Both the position numbers and the translations under genes were made by a program. Below are positions 34,763 through 44,465 of a DNA stretch of 64,000 nucleotides, piece by piece. The DNA is taken from positions 62,001 through 126,000 of the forward strand of contig NZ_FMAR01000009.1 in assembly GCF_900094705.1 (NCBI RefSeq), written 5' to 3'. Each line of letters starts with the position of its first letter. Positions within the stretch are counted from its first letter, which is position 1. The notes under the pieces are model-generated. The model saw nothing but the letters and a program-made list of their open reading frames with translations. It was not told the DNA's origin and did no database searches. The stretch is from Chitinophaga costaii (lineage in GTDB: Bacteria; Bacteroidota; Bacteroidia; Chitinophagales; Chitinophagaceae).

Positions 34763-37057
34763 TTATTTACGTTTTCTGCGCACCAGCATAATAGTACCCA
34801 GCAGGATGAAGATGCCCGGAATAACGCCCAGGTAAGTGTATTTGATCACCTTAGCGCCGGTAGCGGTGAGGGTGATGGTATTATCCCTCGACTTAGGACG
34901 GGTGGTTTCTATGGGGAAATTGTTGTAAGCAAACCAGCCAAAGAGGGCGTTGGCAAACTGGAAGTTGGCCGTTTTCACATTGGTGCGGTTCAGTTCTGCA
35001 TTGCTCAGAAAGTCGGCATCGCCGGTCACTACGATGCGCTGCTCTTTACCATGTGTACTACGGGTTAGCGCAAGGGCGGTGGGAAAGGAACCTGCAACAT
35101 CACCGGCGGAAGGAGAGAATACAAGTTGTCCGGAATCCAGCACCAGCTTACCAGTACGGTTCCAACTTTGTCTAGGATCGCTCACCAGCAGGGGTTGTAC
35201 CTTGAAGCTACCGGCACTGTCGTACGCCAGCGGCGATACGCCGGGCATGGACACCGGCACACTGTCGTCGCGGCTATACTTTAGTGCGGCAGAGAGGCTC
35301 GCACAAGTTGGTGTCATCTGAGGTGCCACCAGGTTAAAGGCCAGGTCTTTGCTTTGCTCTACCAGGGTACCGTTCAGCAGCTGAACGCCTAGCAGGCGCA
35401 GGATACGGTTAGTGATGGGAGCTCTATCCGGTTCACCGGCTATTAGCAGGTTGCCTCCGTTATCAATGTACCTTTTTATTTTACCCAGGGTGGCCGTATC
35501 GTAGTCTACTTTGGCATCTGCTATTACAAGGGCGGCAAGTCCTTCCGGTATGTCCTGGGTTTTCAGCGACAGGGTATCTACATCAAAACCCTGGTTCAAC
35601 AGTGCATAGCGGAAGGGTTTGTAGTTAGTAAGCATTTCATAATCGCGGTCGCCCAGTTTTTCAATACTTCTTTCATAGCCATCATTCACAAACAGCACCT
35701 TGGGCCGCTCGGTGAGCAGGCGTTTAAAGGCCGCGGCAATCTCGGTTTCACCCGGCCAGAACTGGGCGTCGCTGAAGGTACGCAGCAAGGTGTTTTTGTC
35801 TTTATATTGTACCACCATGGTAAGGCGGTTATCCTCTCCCCGCAGGTCCATCGTGCGATGCATGGCTTCGGGGGGCATAAAATCATCCGGATCTACATCG
35901 AGAAACTTTGCATTCTTTTCCAGTATCTGCTCCAGCGTTTTGTTGGGATTGACCTTATAAAAACCGGGATCAGGAATACTATCGTAGAAGTACACCCAGT
36001 GCAAATGTATGTTGGGTTTAAAGCGCAGGTAAGGTTCCCAGCGTTCTATGTCTGCATTGCGGGCCGACGGCGCGGCATAGCCATAACCCCGCTCAAAGAA
36101 GTTAATGTATTCTGTGATCTCTACCGGCGCATCGCCTAGCTGTTGCAGGATGTCCTGGGTGTTTTGGCGCAGGGTGTTTACCTGGGTGTCTGTTGTATCG
36201 TAATAACCAATATAGCGGGGGCGGGAACTCAGGTAACCGATGGTTAGCCCGATGAGTACAATAACGGTATACTGCACCACGCGATAAGACATGGATTTAG
36301 ACTCCCGCGACAACCATAGTTTGCTGATAGCCAGGGCCAGGAAAATAAACACGATCACCAGGAAATAAATAATATCCCGCGTCGTAAGGAGGCCTGCGAT
36401 AAACTTTTCCGTGCGCCCGGGCATGCCCAGGCAATAGGTAAGGTCGCGTACAAAGGCCTTGTCCTGCCATAAAGCGCCGATATAATTTAAACAGGCAAAC
36501 ACCACAAAGGTGCAAATAGCCGCCACCACCTGGTACACGGTGAGGCTGGACATGAACAAGCCTATGGCCGCATACGCGCACAGCAGCAGGTAAATACCCA
36601 GCAAGGCCGATAAAATATTCGGATAGTCGAAATGCAGGATAGACAACCCTCCCCCTATACACACCAGGCCCAGTGCACCGATGAGGATAAGGTTGTAGAC
36701 CAGCATGGCAATGTATTTCCCAAAAATGATCTGCCGGATGGTAAGAGGCGAAGCATACAGCAACTTAATGGTGCCACTGCTGGTTTCGCGGCTAATGATA
36801 CCCATGGTGATAAGTGGCATATACAGGTAAAGGCTGCCCAGCAGGGAACTGAATATACCGGAAAAGGGACGGGTAAATATTTCGGTGGTGAGGAAGGCCA
36901 GGTGGGGCCATATTTCCTGTATATGCTGATATCCTTCTATGGGAAATGTAAACGTAAGCGACACCTGCACAAAGAGTACAATGGTGAGCAACCAGGCGAT
37001 CGGTGAATAAAATAGCAGGCTGAGTTCCAGCTTAGCTATCTGCAATGTTTTTTTCAT
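34763..37057 (-). CDS. Gliding-motility-type ABC transporter permease/auxiliary fusion (GldF-GldG)
   Basis: A 764-residue fusion. Residues 1-245 form a GldF-like ABC-2 permease with six hydrophobic helices (IAKLELSLLFYSPIAWLLTI; SRETSSGTIKLLYASP). After another helix near 262-280, residues about 290-735 form the GldG-like extracytoplasmic domain (VLFVNDGYERSIEKLGDRDYEML, LIAGEPDRAPITNRILRLLG), and a C-terminal helix (about 740-758) anchors it. In Flavobacterium gldF and gldG are separate. It works with GldA, encoded 28 bases upstream. The transported substrate is unknown, and the system is not universally needed for gliding. Confidence 0.9.
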   Translation of the reverse strand: MKKTLQIAKLELSLLFYSPIAWLLTIVLFVQVSLTFTFPIEGYQHIQEIWPHLAFLTTEIFTRPFSGIFSSLLGSLYLYMPLITMGIISRETSSGTIKLLYASPLTIRQIIFGKYIAMLVYNLILIGALGLVCIGGGLSILHFDYPNILSALLGIYLLLCAYAAIGLFMSSLTVYQVVAAICTFVVFACLNYIGALWQDKAFVRDLTYCLGMPGRTEKFIAGLLTTRDIIYFLVIVFIFLALAISKLWLSRESKSMSYRVVQYTVIVLIGLTIGYLSSRPRYIGYYDTTDTQVNTLRQNTQDILQQLGDAPVEITEYINFFERGYGYAAPSARNADIERWEPYLRFKPNIHLHWVYFYDSIPDPGFYKVNPNKTLEQILEKNAKFLDVDPDDFMPPEAMHRTMDLRGEDNRLTMVVQYKDKNTLLRTFSDAQFWPGETEIAAAFKRLLTERPKVLFVNDGYERSIEKLGDRDYEMLTNYKPFRYALLNQGFDVDTLSLKTQDIPEGLAALVIADAKVDYDTATLGKIKRYIDNGGNLLIAGEPDRAPITNRILRLLGVQLLNGTLVEQSKDLAFNLVAPQMTPTCASLSAALKYSRDDSVPVSMPGVSPLAYDSAGSFKVQPLLVSDPRQSWNRTGKLVLDSGQLVFSPSAGDVAGSFPTALALTRSTHGKEQRIVVTGDADFLSNAELNRTNVKTANFQFANALFGWFAYNNFPIETTRPKSRDNTITLTATGAKVIKYTYLGVIPGIFILLGTIMLVRRKRK

Positions 37058-37085
37058 GCAATAATATGTTTAATGGCTGCTTTTT

Positions 37086-38009
37086 TTAGTGGGATACTTT
37101 TGATAATTGGGCAAAAGTTTCATCCAGTGAATTTTTTTCCAGGCTTATTTCCGACAGGCGCCAGCCATGTTGTGCGCTGGCCAGCACCAGGCGTTCGGAA
37201 ACGGTACTATCTCCATTAAAATGCAGGCGCACCTGCCGTTCGGTCAGAAAATTCACCCGGGCAATGCCGGCTATTTGTAGCAACGCCTGTTCTGAGGGCA
37301 TGGCCTCCATTACCGCCAGCATGCTATGCGGCGCCACATAGTTGTCGAAGGCCTGCATAGTATCGGCAAACACGATGCGGCCATTTTCTATCATCTGGAT
37401 GTCTTTACACAGGTACTGTACTTCCGTGAGGATATGGGTAGAGAGTATTACGGCATGCTCTTGCGCTATTTCCTGAATGAGGCTACGTACTTCCAGTATC
37501 TGGTTAGGATCCAGGCCATTGGTAGGTTCGTCCAGTACCACCAGCTTAGGCTTGTGAATGATGGCTTGTGCAATGCCCACCCGCTGGCGGTATCCGCCGG
37601 AAAGATTGCGGATAAGGCGCTTACTGATGTGGGAAAGGCCGCAGCGCTGTTTTACCTCCTCCAAGGCGGTAGCCACTTTTTGTTTGCTTACCGAGCGGAT
37701 AATGGCGCAGTGACGCAGGTATTCATCTACGGTAAGGTCCATATACAGGGGGGGCGTTTGTGGCAGGAAGCCGATTTCCTGTTTGGCACGTTCCGGTTCC
37801 TTTTTCAGGTTGATGCCGCCAATGAATACATCGCCTTCCGTTTGGGTAAGTACCCCGCAGAGAATATTCATCGTAGTAGACTTGCCGGCCCCGTTGGACC
37901 CTAGCAAGCCTACGATGCCGCTGCGTTTTATTTCCATGTTAATATCGCGGATAGCCCAGTTGGTACTATAGCGGTGCGATAGTCCTACAATTTGAACGAT
38001 AGATTCCAT
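37086..38009 (-). CDS. gldA: ABC transporter ATP-binding protein GldA-like
   Basis: A 307-residue cytosolic ATPase. Walker A is GSNGAGKST, with the signature LSGGYRQRVGIAQAI and Walker B LVVLDEPTNGLDPNQ, then STHILTEV as H-loop. A C-terminal domain of about 90 residues follows, as in GldA and in multidrug/lantibiotic-type ATPases. The start at 38009 (MESIVQIVGLSHRY) is preferred over an in-frame ATG at 38042. It is first in a leftward operon with gldF-gldG and two MutS-like genes. Confidence 0.88.
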   Translation of the reverse strand: MESIVQIVGLSHRYSTNWAIRDINMEIKRSGIVGLLGSNGAGKSTTMNILCGVLTQTEGDVFIGGINLKKEPERAKQEIGFLPQTPPLYMDLTVDEYLRHCAIIRSVSKQKVATALEEVKQRCGLSHISKRLIRNLSGGYRQRVGIAQAIIHKPKLVVLDEPTNGLDPNQILEVRSLIQEIAQEHAVILSTHILTEVQYLCKDIQMIENGRIVFADTMQAFDNYVAPHSMLAVMEAMPSEQALLQIAGIARVNFLTERQVRLHFNGDSTVSERLVLASAQHGWRLSEISLEKNSLDETFAQLSKVSH

Positions 38010-38057
38010 AAGGTGTATTACTAGCAATATTTTTATAAACAAGAGGAAGTATGGTGC

Positions 38058-39554
38058 TTAATACCCTTCATTCTGTGAAAGGTTAGGATCCCTTTGCAGT
38101 TCCGTAGCCGGCACCGGGTATAACAGTTGAAAATCGCCCGTCCAGGGCTGTTTGCCCGGTAGCTGCGATAGTACGGCATGTGCCTGCCCGGTGCGTTTAA
38201 GGTCCAGCCAGCGGTGGCCCCATTCGGCAAACAGTTCTATCTGCCGTTCGTGGGCCACGGCGGCTATCACAGCATCGTGTTCCAGGGTGGCGGGCAATGG
38301 CGGCAAGCCTGCCCGTACCCGGATCACGTTCAGGTCTGTAATGGCAGCTGGCAGCCCTCCCGGCGCGCCATTGGCCGCTGCCTCGGCACGTATCAGGTAT
38401 TGTTCGGCCAGTCGCAGCACCATGTAATATTCGGTGGCTGTGCCGCCCACTACGGTATTGTGTTTGCCTGTTTTGTATTTATACGGATAATAATACAGGG
38501 CGGGGGTGCCGGATTGGCTGTTGTCGGAACTGTCTATCCAGGCGTTGCGGCGCTGGTCGCCGGTTTCAAAGGCGGCCATGAGTTCATTAGTAAGCGTGGC
38601 CAGGCTGGGCACCCCTGTAGCCAGTGGGTTAGGCATAAACGTAATACCTTCCGGCGTGGCGCTGCCCACTGCGGGAGCAGCTGTGTTTTGCTGCAACTGC
38701 CAGATGGCTTCTGCACTGTTTTTCAGGAACACATTGTTCAGATCTGTTTCCAGGTGAAAAAGGGCCGTATTATTGATCACCGTGCTGGCCTGGGTAGCGG
38801 CAGCTGCATAGTCATGGGTACAGAGGTACACCCGGGCCAGCAGCGCGGTAGCGGCCAGCCGGTTGGGCCGGATGCGCTCTCCGCTGCCAGCACTATAATC
38901 TGCCGGCAACGTGGCCTGTGCATCTTGCAGGTCCTGGATCATCTGCTGGTACACCTGGGCCTGTGGTGTTTTGGCCGCCTTGATAGTTTGGTTAAAATCG
39001 ATGGTAAGCGCCAATGGTACATCGCCATACATGCCCGTGAGATAGTAATAGCTGAATGCCCGTACAAATTTGGCTTCCCCGGTAAGCGCCGTCTTCACAC
39101 TATCATGCATGGCACCCTTGCTCGCGGCAATGCCTTCTATGATCGCATTGGCATTGTAAATAGTAGTATAAGCCGTACGCCATAACATATCCGGCAGGGC
39201 GGTCTTGGCCAGCAATTGGTTCGTAACAAAGGGTAAATAGGTGGGCGATACATTATTCAATTCGTCTGCAGAAAACCCTGCTAAAACGGTAACTCCCCCG
39301 TTGCTGAAAGAGGAATAAATACTGGCGTTGATCATCACCGAATACATGCCTGCAATCGCGGCATAGGCCTGCTGGTCGGAGCTGAATACTTCCGGAGTAG
39401 TGATAGTATTGGCAGGTTCATCGATCGTCACCAGTTTCTTACAACCTGTGAAAGCAAAAACACTTGCAAGCAGTAAGCCGAACAAACCCACTGGCATCCT
39501 GCTGTAACCGGTGGCCCCGGTAGGCCTGATCCTATAATTATAAAACGTTTGCAT
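38058..39554 (-). CDS. RagB/SusD family nutrient-uptake outer-membrane lipoprotein
   Basis: A 498-residue surface lipoprotein. The signal peptide ends in a lipobox with Cys38 (LASVFAFTGCKK). SusD features are AIAGMYSVM, KFVRAFSYYYLTGMYGDVPLAL, AKTPQAQVYQQMIQDLQDAQ, RLAATALLARVYL and the C-terminal ERQIELFAEWGHRWLDLKRTG. It binds the ligand over the SusC barrel at the cell surface. Its start is 10 bases after the SusC stop. The frame stays open further upstream, inside susC, but the lipoprotein signal fixes the start at 39554. Confidence 0.95.
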   Translation of the reverse strand: MQTFYNYRIRPTGATGYSRMPVGLFGLLLASVFAFTGCKKLVTIDEPANTITTPEVFSSDQQAYAAIAGMYSVMINASIYSSFSNGGVTVLAGFSADELNNVSPTYLPFVTNQLLAKTALPDMLWRTAYTTIYNANAIIEGIAASKGAMHDSVKTALTGEAKFVRAFSYYYLTGMYGDVPLALTIDFNQTIKAAKTPQAQVYQQMIQDLQDAQATLPADYSAGSGERIRPNRLAATALLARVYLCTHDYAAAATQASTVINNTALFHLETDLNNVFLKNSAEAIWQLQQNTAAPAVGSATPEGITFMPNPLATGVPSLATLTNELMAAFETGDQRRNAWIDSSDNSQSGTPALYYYPYKYKTGKHNTVVGGTATEYYMVLRLAEQYLIRAEAAANGAPGGLPAAITDLNVIRVRAGLPPLPATLEHDAVIAAVAHERQIELFAEWGHRWLDLKRTGQAHAVLSQLPGKQPWTGDFQLLYPVPATELQRDPNLSQNEGY

Positions 39555-39564
39555 GGAGCTGGAT

Positions 39565-42500
39565 TTAAAAAGTGAGCGATAACGTACCGGTGAAAGACCT
39601 GGCTGGTGGCATGGAGCCAAAATACTGGGCATCCGGGTCCAACCCTTTATAACCGGTGATGGTGAAAATATTCTGTGCCGAGCAGGAGAAAGCGCAAGCC
39701 TTCATGCCCGCCTTTTTGGCGATATGCTCCGGCAGGCTATAGGAAAATGCTACAGTAGACAGCCGCAGGTAAGAAGCATCGGAATACACGGCGTCCGACT
39801 GGGAGTAAAGTCCATCGTTGTAAGACTGCTGGGTAGTAAAGCGGGCGTAGGTAGCCTTATCGCCTGGTTTTTGCCAATGGTCTGCCAGCACCTTTGGGCT
39901 GATATTGGCCATTTGACCGGGCTGGTTGCCGGAAAACCCATTTACCCCTTTAGCATCTTTAAACACGCAGTAAAGACTGAGCTGAAAGTTTTTATACTGG
40001 AACTGATTACCCCACCCACCGGTAAAACGGGGGCTGATGTCTACCGAAACAGCACGATCATCATTGCCCGTTCCGGGCGATACGCTGTAATTGGTAGTCA
40101 GGCTGCCATCGTGGTTGTGATCTTCATAAGTGTACTGCCCCGTTTGCGGATCCACGCCGGTGGCGTGAAACAGGTACACGCTATTGATAGATTTGCCCAC
40201 TTTATATTGGCCCACATCTGCAGATAGGGCAATGTTATCATACCGGATGAGGCGGTTGTGATTGATGCCAAGGACTACATTGGTAGACCAGGAAAAAGCT
40301 TTTGTCTGTATTATTTTAGCGCTTACCGTAAATTCCAATCCGGCGTTTTGCAGGGTAGCCGGCCAGTTGGCCGCTACGGATTCGAAACCCGAGAAAATGG
40401 GTGTAGGAAATTGCATCAGTTGATTGCTGGTGCGCTGCTGGTACCAGGATACGGAAAGCGTATACCGGTCTTTATTGAAACCCAGGTCTACGTTGCCTTC
40501 CACTTTACGGTTCACCTGCCAGCGATAGTCCTGGTTTACGGCATGCTGGCTAATGAGTGGCTGTATACCACCATAGCTGTACAGCGCCTGGTAGTTCTGG
40601 TTATTACTCCACTGCGACAAATATTGATAATCGCCAATGGCATCACTACCGGTACTGCCATAGCTGCCCCGGAACTTAAAGAAACTGATGACGGCAGGCA
40701 ATGCTTTTCGCAACCAGGGTTCTTCAGACGCGATCCATGCGGCGCCTACGGAGCCAAAATTGCCGAACTGCCGGTTGGGACCAAACCGGGAAGAACCATC
40801 GCGCCGGGCGTTCAGGTTCAGGATGTATTTGTTACCGATATTATAATTGACCCGGCCAAATACGGCGGCGTATTTATACTGCCCTACGTTTTCATACGTG
40901 AGGATGGTCTGCGCGTTCACGACCGACTTCATGAGGCTTTCATTGAGAAAACCATACCCCTGTTGTTGCATGCCATCTGTATTAGTAGTCTGCTGGCTGC
41001 CGCCTACCAATACTTCCAGGGAGCCGGGACCTACAAAGGTGTTGTAGGTAAGCTGGGGTTCCAATATCCAGGAACTGCTGGCCGTGTTACCATATGTTCC
41101 TATGCTAGTTGGGAAAAGCAGCGGGTTTAGGGAGCTGGCTGGCTGCAAACTCAGTTGTTTATTTTGCGAGTTATTGTACCCGGCGCCCAGGGTAAGGGTA
41201 AGCCCTTTCATCAGTTCATAACTGAGCCGCATGCTGCTGATCAGCAAATTCGTTTTAGAGGAATAGGGTTGTTTAAGCGCAGCAAAGGGATAGCTGTACA
41301 TCATGCCCGCCGCATTCCAGGCATCATAATTAAGTGCGCCCTTTTCGTTGTAAATGGGCGGCGCATCCGGCGCCAGGGTAACACCCCCGGGCGTATAAAT
41401 GGTATTGACATCGGAGATAGAATAATTGGCAGAAAGCGTGGCGGTAAAGTTGCCCGCATGGTGGGTAAGACTGAAGTCTATACTACCCCGCCGGTCTGCA
41501 CCGGTATTGGTAAGTAAAGGCGTTTGCCGGCGGTAGCCGCCGTTAATGCGGAACATGGTTTTAGCATCGCCGCCAGACAAACTCAGGGAGGCATCTGTAA
41601 TTTTACCGGCATGTTGTCCCCACAGTTGTTTTTGCCAGTTAATATCCTGGGTAGTATCCCATACCAGGAGGTCCGGTGCATTGGACGTAGTGGGTGTAAT
41701 GCCGTCGTTGTTAAAAGCTTCCCGGCGCATTTGCAGGTATTGTTTCGTATCGAGCATTTTCCAATAACGCGGTACTACGCTAAAGCCCTGGCTTACGGTA
41801 GCGTTGAAATTTGTAGCGCCGGGATGCCCTTTCTTGGTGGTAATGAGCAGCACCCCATTGGCCCCACGGGAACCATAGATAGCGGTGGCATCTGCATCTT
41901 TCAGCACCTCAATGCTTTCAATATCAGCGGGGTTCAGGTTAAAGAAAGGGCTTTGACCAAAACCGGGTGTGATAACCCCACTCTGCACCACCCCATTGGA
42001 ACCGCTGGTGTAGGAGGAACCTTCAACATCCAGTGTAGTAAGCGGCACCCCATCGATAATGTAGAGCGGGTCGGAAGTAAATTGTGAACTAATGGTACTG
42101 CGGCCTCTAATTTCCATTTTCACATTGCCACTGGCATACCCGAAGGTGGGTTGGGAAACCACCAGGCCGGGTACCCGGCCTTCCAGTGCTACCAGGGGGT
42201 TCATAATGGCCGCCTGCTTTACAATTTCATCTCCGCTTACTTTTACAATGTTGCCGGTGGTAAGCCGCTGGCTGGTGGTGCCATAAGCCTGCACCACCAT
42301 CTGGTCCAGTTTATTATCCGCTTTTTCGAGGAATATATAAGGGATACCTGCTTTATTAAATTCCCCTGCATTGAAAAAACGGTTTTGGTAACCTATATAA
42401 CGTACCGCAATCGTATCGTGCGGCGACAGGTTATGCAACTGGAACACCCCTTTTGCATCCGTAATAACTCCGCGTTGGGTGTGCTGTATGGCCACGGAAG

Positions 42501-43011
42501 CGCCCACCAGCAATTCGCCCTGTGCCCCGATCACCGTGCCGTATATATCAAGGCCGGCAGCCGTAGTATCGGTGCGGAAGGTAGTGGGTGGAAGTCCCTC
42601 CTGGAGTACTTTCTTCTTTTTCACCACCACGGTTTTGCCCACTATTTCAAACACGAAGGGCTGGCCGGAAAAACACTGGCGCAATACGTTCCCCATCTCC
42701 TCCTCCCGCACATGCAGGGTTACGGGCTTGGCTTGTTGCAAGTCTTCATCGCTAAAGAAAAATTGAAAGCCAGTTTGTTTTTCTATGAGCTGAAACACCT
42801 TGCGCAGTGGAATGTTTTTTTCCATCACTGTTACTTGCTGGGCAAAGGCCGGCGTAAGCCCCAGCACAAAAAACAGGAGCAGCACTGCCGCCAGTTTGCG
42901 GCCCGCCGTAAAATATTTCCTGTTTCCCTGGCCGGTCATAGCTGTTCCGGTATGTACATAAGCAGCCCTCTGCCATACGGGCAGTAGCCATTTGTAAGCA
43001 TTTGATTGCAT
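39565..43011 (-). CDS. SusC/RagA family TonB-linked outer-membrane receptor with STN domain
   Basis: A 1148-residue receptor. After an N-terminal extension and signal peptide (LAAVLLLFFVLGLTPAFAQ), residues about 60-130 form a secretin/TonB N-terminal (STN) domain (LRKVFQLIEKQTGFQFFFSD), the hallmark of receptors that signal to FecR-type anti-sigma factors. A CarboxypepD_reg-like domain (150-225), plug (MVVQAYGTTSQRL; NPADIESIEVLKDADATAIY; GSRGANGVLLITTKKG) and a 22-strand barrel follow, ending LSLTF. Partner genes are SusD downstream and FecR and ECF sigma upstream. No degradative enzyme is adjacent, so the ligand is unknown. Confidence 0.95.
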   Translation of the reverse strand: MQSNAYKWLLPVWQRAAYVHTGTAMTGQGNRKYFTAGRKLAAVLLLFFVLGLTPAFAQQVTVMEKNIPLRKVFQLIEKQTGFQFFFSDEDLQQAKPVTLHVREEEMGNVLRQCFSGQPFVFEIVGKTVVVKKKKVLQEGLPPTTFRTDTTAAGLDIYGTVIGAQGELLVGASVAIQHTQRGVITDAKGVFQLHNLSPHDTIAVRYIGYQNRFFNAGEFNKAGIPYIFLEKADNKLDQMVVQAYGTTSQRLTTGNIVKVSGDEIVKQAAIMNPLVALEGRVPGLVVSQPTFGYASGNVKMEIRGRSTISSQFTSDPLYIIDGVPLTTLDVEGSSYTSGSNGVVQSGVITPGFGQSPFFNLNPADIESIEVLKDADATAIYGSRGANGVLLITTKKGHPGATNFNATVSQGFSVVPRYWKMLDTKQYLQMRREAFNNDGITPTTSNAPDLLVWDTTQDINWQKQLWGQHAGKITDASLSLSGGDAKTMFRINGGYRRQTPLLTNTGADRRGSIDFSLTHHAGNFTATLSANYSISDVNTIYTPGGVTLAPDAPPIYNEKGALNYDAWNAAGMMYSYPFAALKQPYSSKTNLLISSMRLSYELMKGLTLTLGAGYNNSQNKQLSLQPASSLNPLLFPTSIGTYGNTASSSWILEPQLTYNTFVGPGSLEVLVGGSQQTTNTDGMQQQGYGFLNESLMKSVVNAQTILTYENVGQYKYAAVFGRVNYNIGNKYILNLNARRDGSSRFGPNRQFGNFGSVGAAWIASEEPWLRKALPAVISFFKFRGSYGSTGSDAIGDYQYLSQWSNNQNYQALYSYGGIQPLISQHAVNQDYRWQVNRKVEGNVDLGFNKDRYTLSVSWYQQRTSNQLMQFPTPIFSGFESVAANWPATLQNAGLEFTVSAKIIQTKAFSWSTNVVLGINHNRLIRYDNIALSADVGQYKVGKSINSVYLFHATGVDPQTGQYTYEDHNHDGSLTTNYSVSPGTGNDDRAVSVDISPRFTGGWGNQFQYKNFQLSLYCVFKDAKGVNGFSGNQPGQMANISPKVLADHWQKPGDKATYARFTTQQSYNDGLYSQSDAVYSDASYLRLSTVAFSYSLPEHIAKKAGMKACAFSCSAQNIFTITGYKGLDPDAQYFGSMPPARSFTGTLSLTF

Positions 43012-43020
43012 GCGCTATCG

Positions 43021-43045
43021 ATTGGTTGATAAAAGAATTGGTTGA
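43021..43045. repeat. Paired direct repeat upstream of susC
   Basis: ATTGGTTGA occurs at 43021-43029 and again at 43037-43045, 16 bases apart, immediately before the susC start on the leftward strand (the complement reads TCAACCAAT twice). Another GGTTGAT occurs near 43196, at the end of the fecR gene. Such spacing fits a regulator binding as a dimer on one face of the DNA, but it may be chance. Confidence 0.4.
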
Positions 43046-43201
43046 CTAAAAGATGGACCCTTCTTAAGGATCAGGCATTGTTGCTCTTTTTATTCGTTGT
43101 TGACAATCTTGCTGAAAACATGCTGCGTTATTCCATCCTGCAGGTATGGATATGCCGCTATGATTTCGTTTGGCAGGCTATTCTTCTATGCTGGTGGTTG
43201 A

Positions 43202-44356
43202 TTATTTTACTGCTTTTACGGTGATAGTTTTACTGCTGATCTCGAAGCGCACCTTATCCGTACTTTCCAGGATGTGCAGGAGTTCGGAAGCATTTACATC
43301 CCGGGAAATGCCGCCGGAAAAGGTGGCTTCTATATCGCCTTCATATATCACTTGTACATTATACCAGCGGGCTACCTGCCGCATAATGGTGTGGATGTCG
43401 GCATTATTAAAGCGGAAATTACCGTCTTTCCAGGCAGTTACTGCGCGCAGGTCTACCTCACTGGCCACCGTTATTTCACCGGAGGCTTGCAGGGCGGCCT
43501 GTTCTCCCGGCTTCAGCACCGTGCTGGCCGGCCTGGCCACCGCCGCCGTTCCCGGCTGCAGGGCTATCTTCACCGCCCCCTCCACCAGCGTAGTGGTGAG
43601 GGCAGCTTCGTCCGTATAGGCGTTTACGTTAAAGGCCGTACCAATATCTTCTATCAGGGCATGGCCGCACTTTATACGGAAAGGTTGCTGCGGGCGATGG
43701 GCCACCTCGAAGTAGGCCTCACCCGTCATGCTTACCTGCCTGTCTTTGCCCGTAAAAGCTACCGGGTAAGTAATGGAGGAAGCGGCGTTCAGCCATACCT
43801 GGGTGCCATCTGGCAATACAATGCGGTAGGTTTTGCCCGCCGGGGTACTCAGCGTGTTGTACGCCATTTCCTGCGGCACACCGGTGTAGGCAAGCTGTCC
43901 ATGCTGCTGCACTACCTGCACGCCGTGCTGGCTGGCCACGGGGCCATTGCCCACGCTATCCAGCAACACCTGCTGCCCATTGGCCAGGGTAAGCAAGGCA
44001 CCCGCATGCCCCGGGGCCAGATCGGTGTGTGCCTGTGCTACCACCGGCGTGATATGTGTTTGGTGATACATCCACCAGGCGCTTGCCCCCATGAGTAGTA
44101 ACACCGCAGCGGCGGCCCACCAGGGGAAGCGGCGCTGGGGCGGCAGGCGGTATACCGGAGTGGTGGCTTCCTCCATGCTTTCGCGGATAGCCGCCAGCAT
44201 GCGCTCGCGTATCATTACCGCTTCTGCGGGCGGCACCTGCCAGGTGGATTGCTCCTGCAAAGATTGGAACCAGTTTTCGACCCATGCTGTTTCTTCCGGG
44301 GTGCAGATGCCTTCCCGGTAACGCTGTAGTAATATTTCGGCTGCTTCCTGCGTCAT
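43202..44356 (-). CDS. FecR family anti-sigma factor
   Basis: A 384-residue inner-membrane regulator. The cytoplasmic N-terminal part (EILLQRYREGICTPEETAWV) binds the sigma factor. One membrane helix lies at about 86-104 (WWAAAAVLLLMGASAWWMY). The periplasmic FecR domain (TLSTPAGKTYRIVLPDGTQ; VWLNAASSITYPVAF; REVSMTGEAYFEV-like segment reading RQVSMTGEAYFEV) is followed by a DUF4974 C-terminal domain that contacts the receptor STN domain. It is between the ECF sigma gene and susC on the same strand. The start at 44356 is chosen over 44380 by similarity to usual FecR starts. Confidence 0.93.
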   Translation of the reverse strand: MTQEAAEILLQRYREGICTPEETAWVENWFQSLQEQSTWQVPPAEAVMIRERMLAAIRESMEEATTPVYRLPPQRRFPWWAAAAVLLLMGASAWWMYHQTHITPVVAQAHTDLAPGHAGALLTLANGQQVLLDSVGNGPVASQHGVQVVQQHGQLAYTGVPQEMAYNTLSTPAGKTYRIVLPDGTQVWLNAASSITYPVAFTGKDRQVSMTGEAYFEVAHRPQQPFRIKCGHALIEDIGTAFNVNAYTDEAALTTTLVEGAVKIALQPGTAAVARPASTVLKPGEQAALQASGEITVASEVDLRAVTAWKDGNFRFNNADIHTIMRQVARWYNVQVIYEGDIEATFSGGISRDVNASELLHILESTDKVRFEISSKTITVKAVK

Positions 44357-44465
44357 GTTTATAAGTGAGGGTTGGCGCACCGGCTATTTCCGTTGATGGA
44401 CTACCAACCCCCATTGATTAGTGACATAACTAATGCCGGGGTGGTACATGGTGCTAAAAAAAAGT

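Noticed and set aside
38178..39185. 335-codon rightward open frame opposite susD
   Set aside because: Antisense to a SusD gene with full lipobox and SusD motifs. The composition of the translated product is shadow-like.
40258..42987. Several rightward open frames of 187-290 codons opposite susC
   Set aside because: All mirror the SusC coding sequence; none has a start context or recognisable domain.
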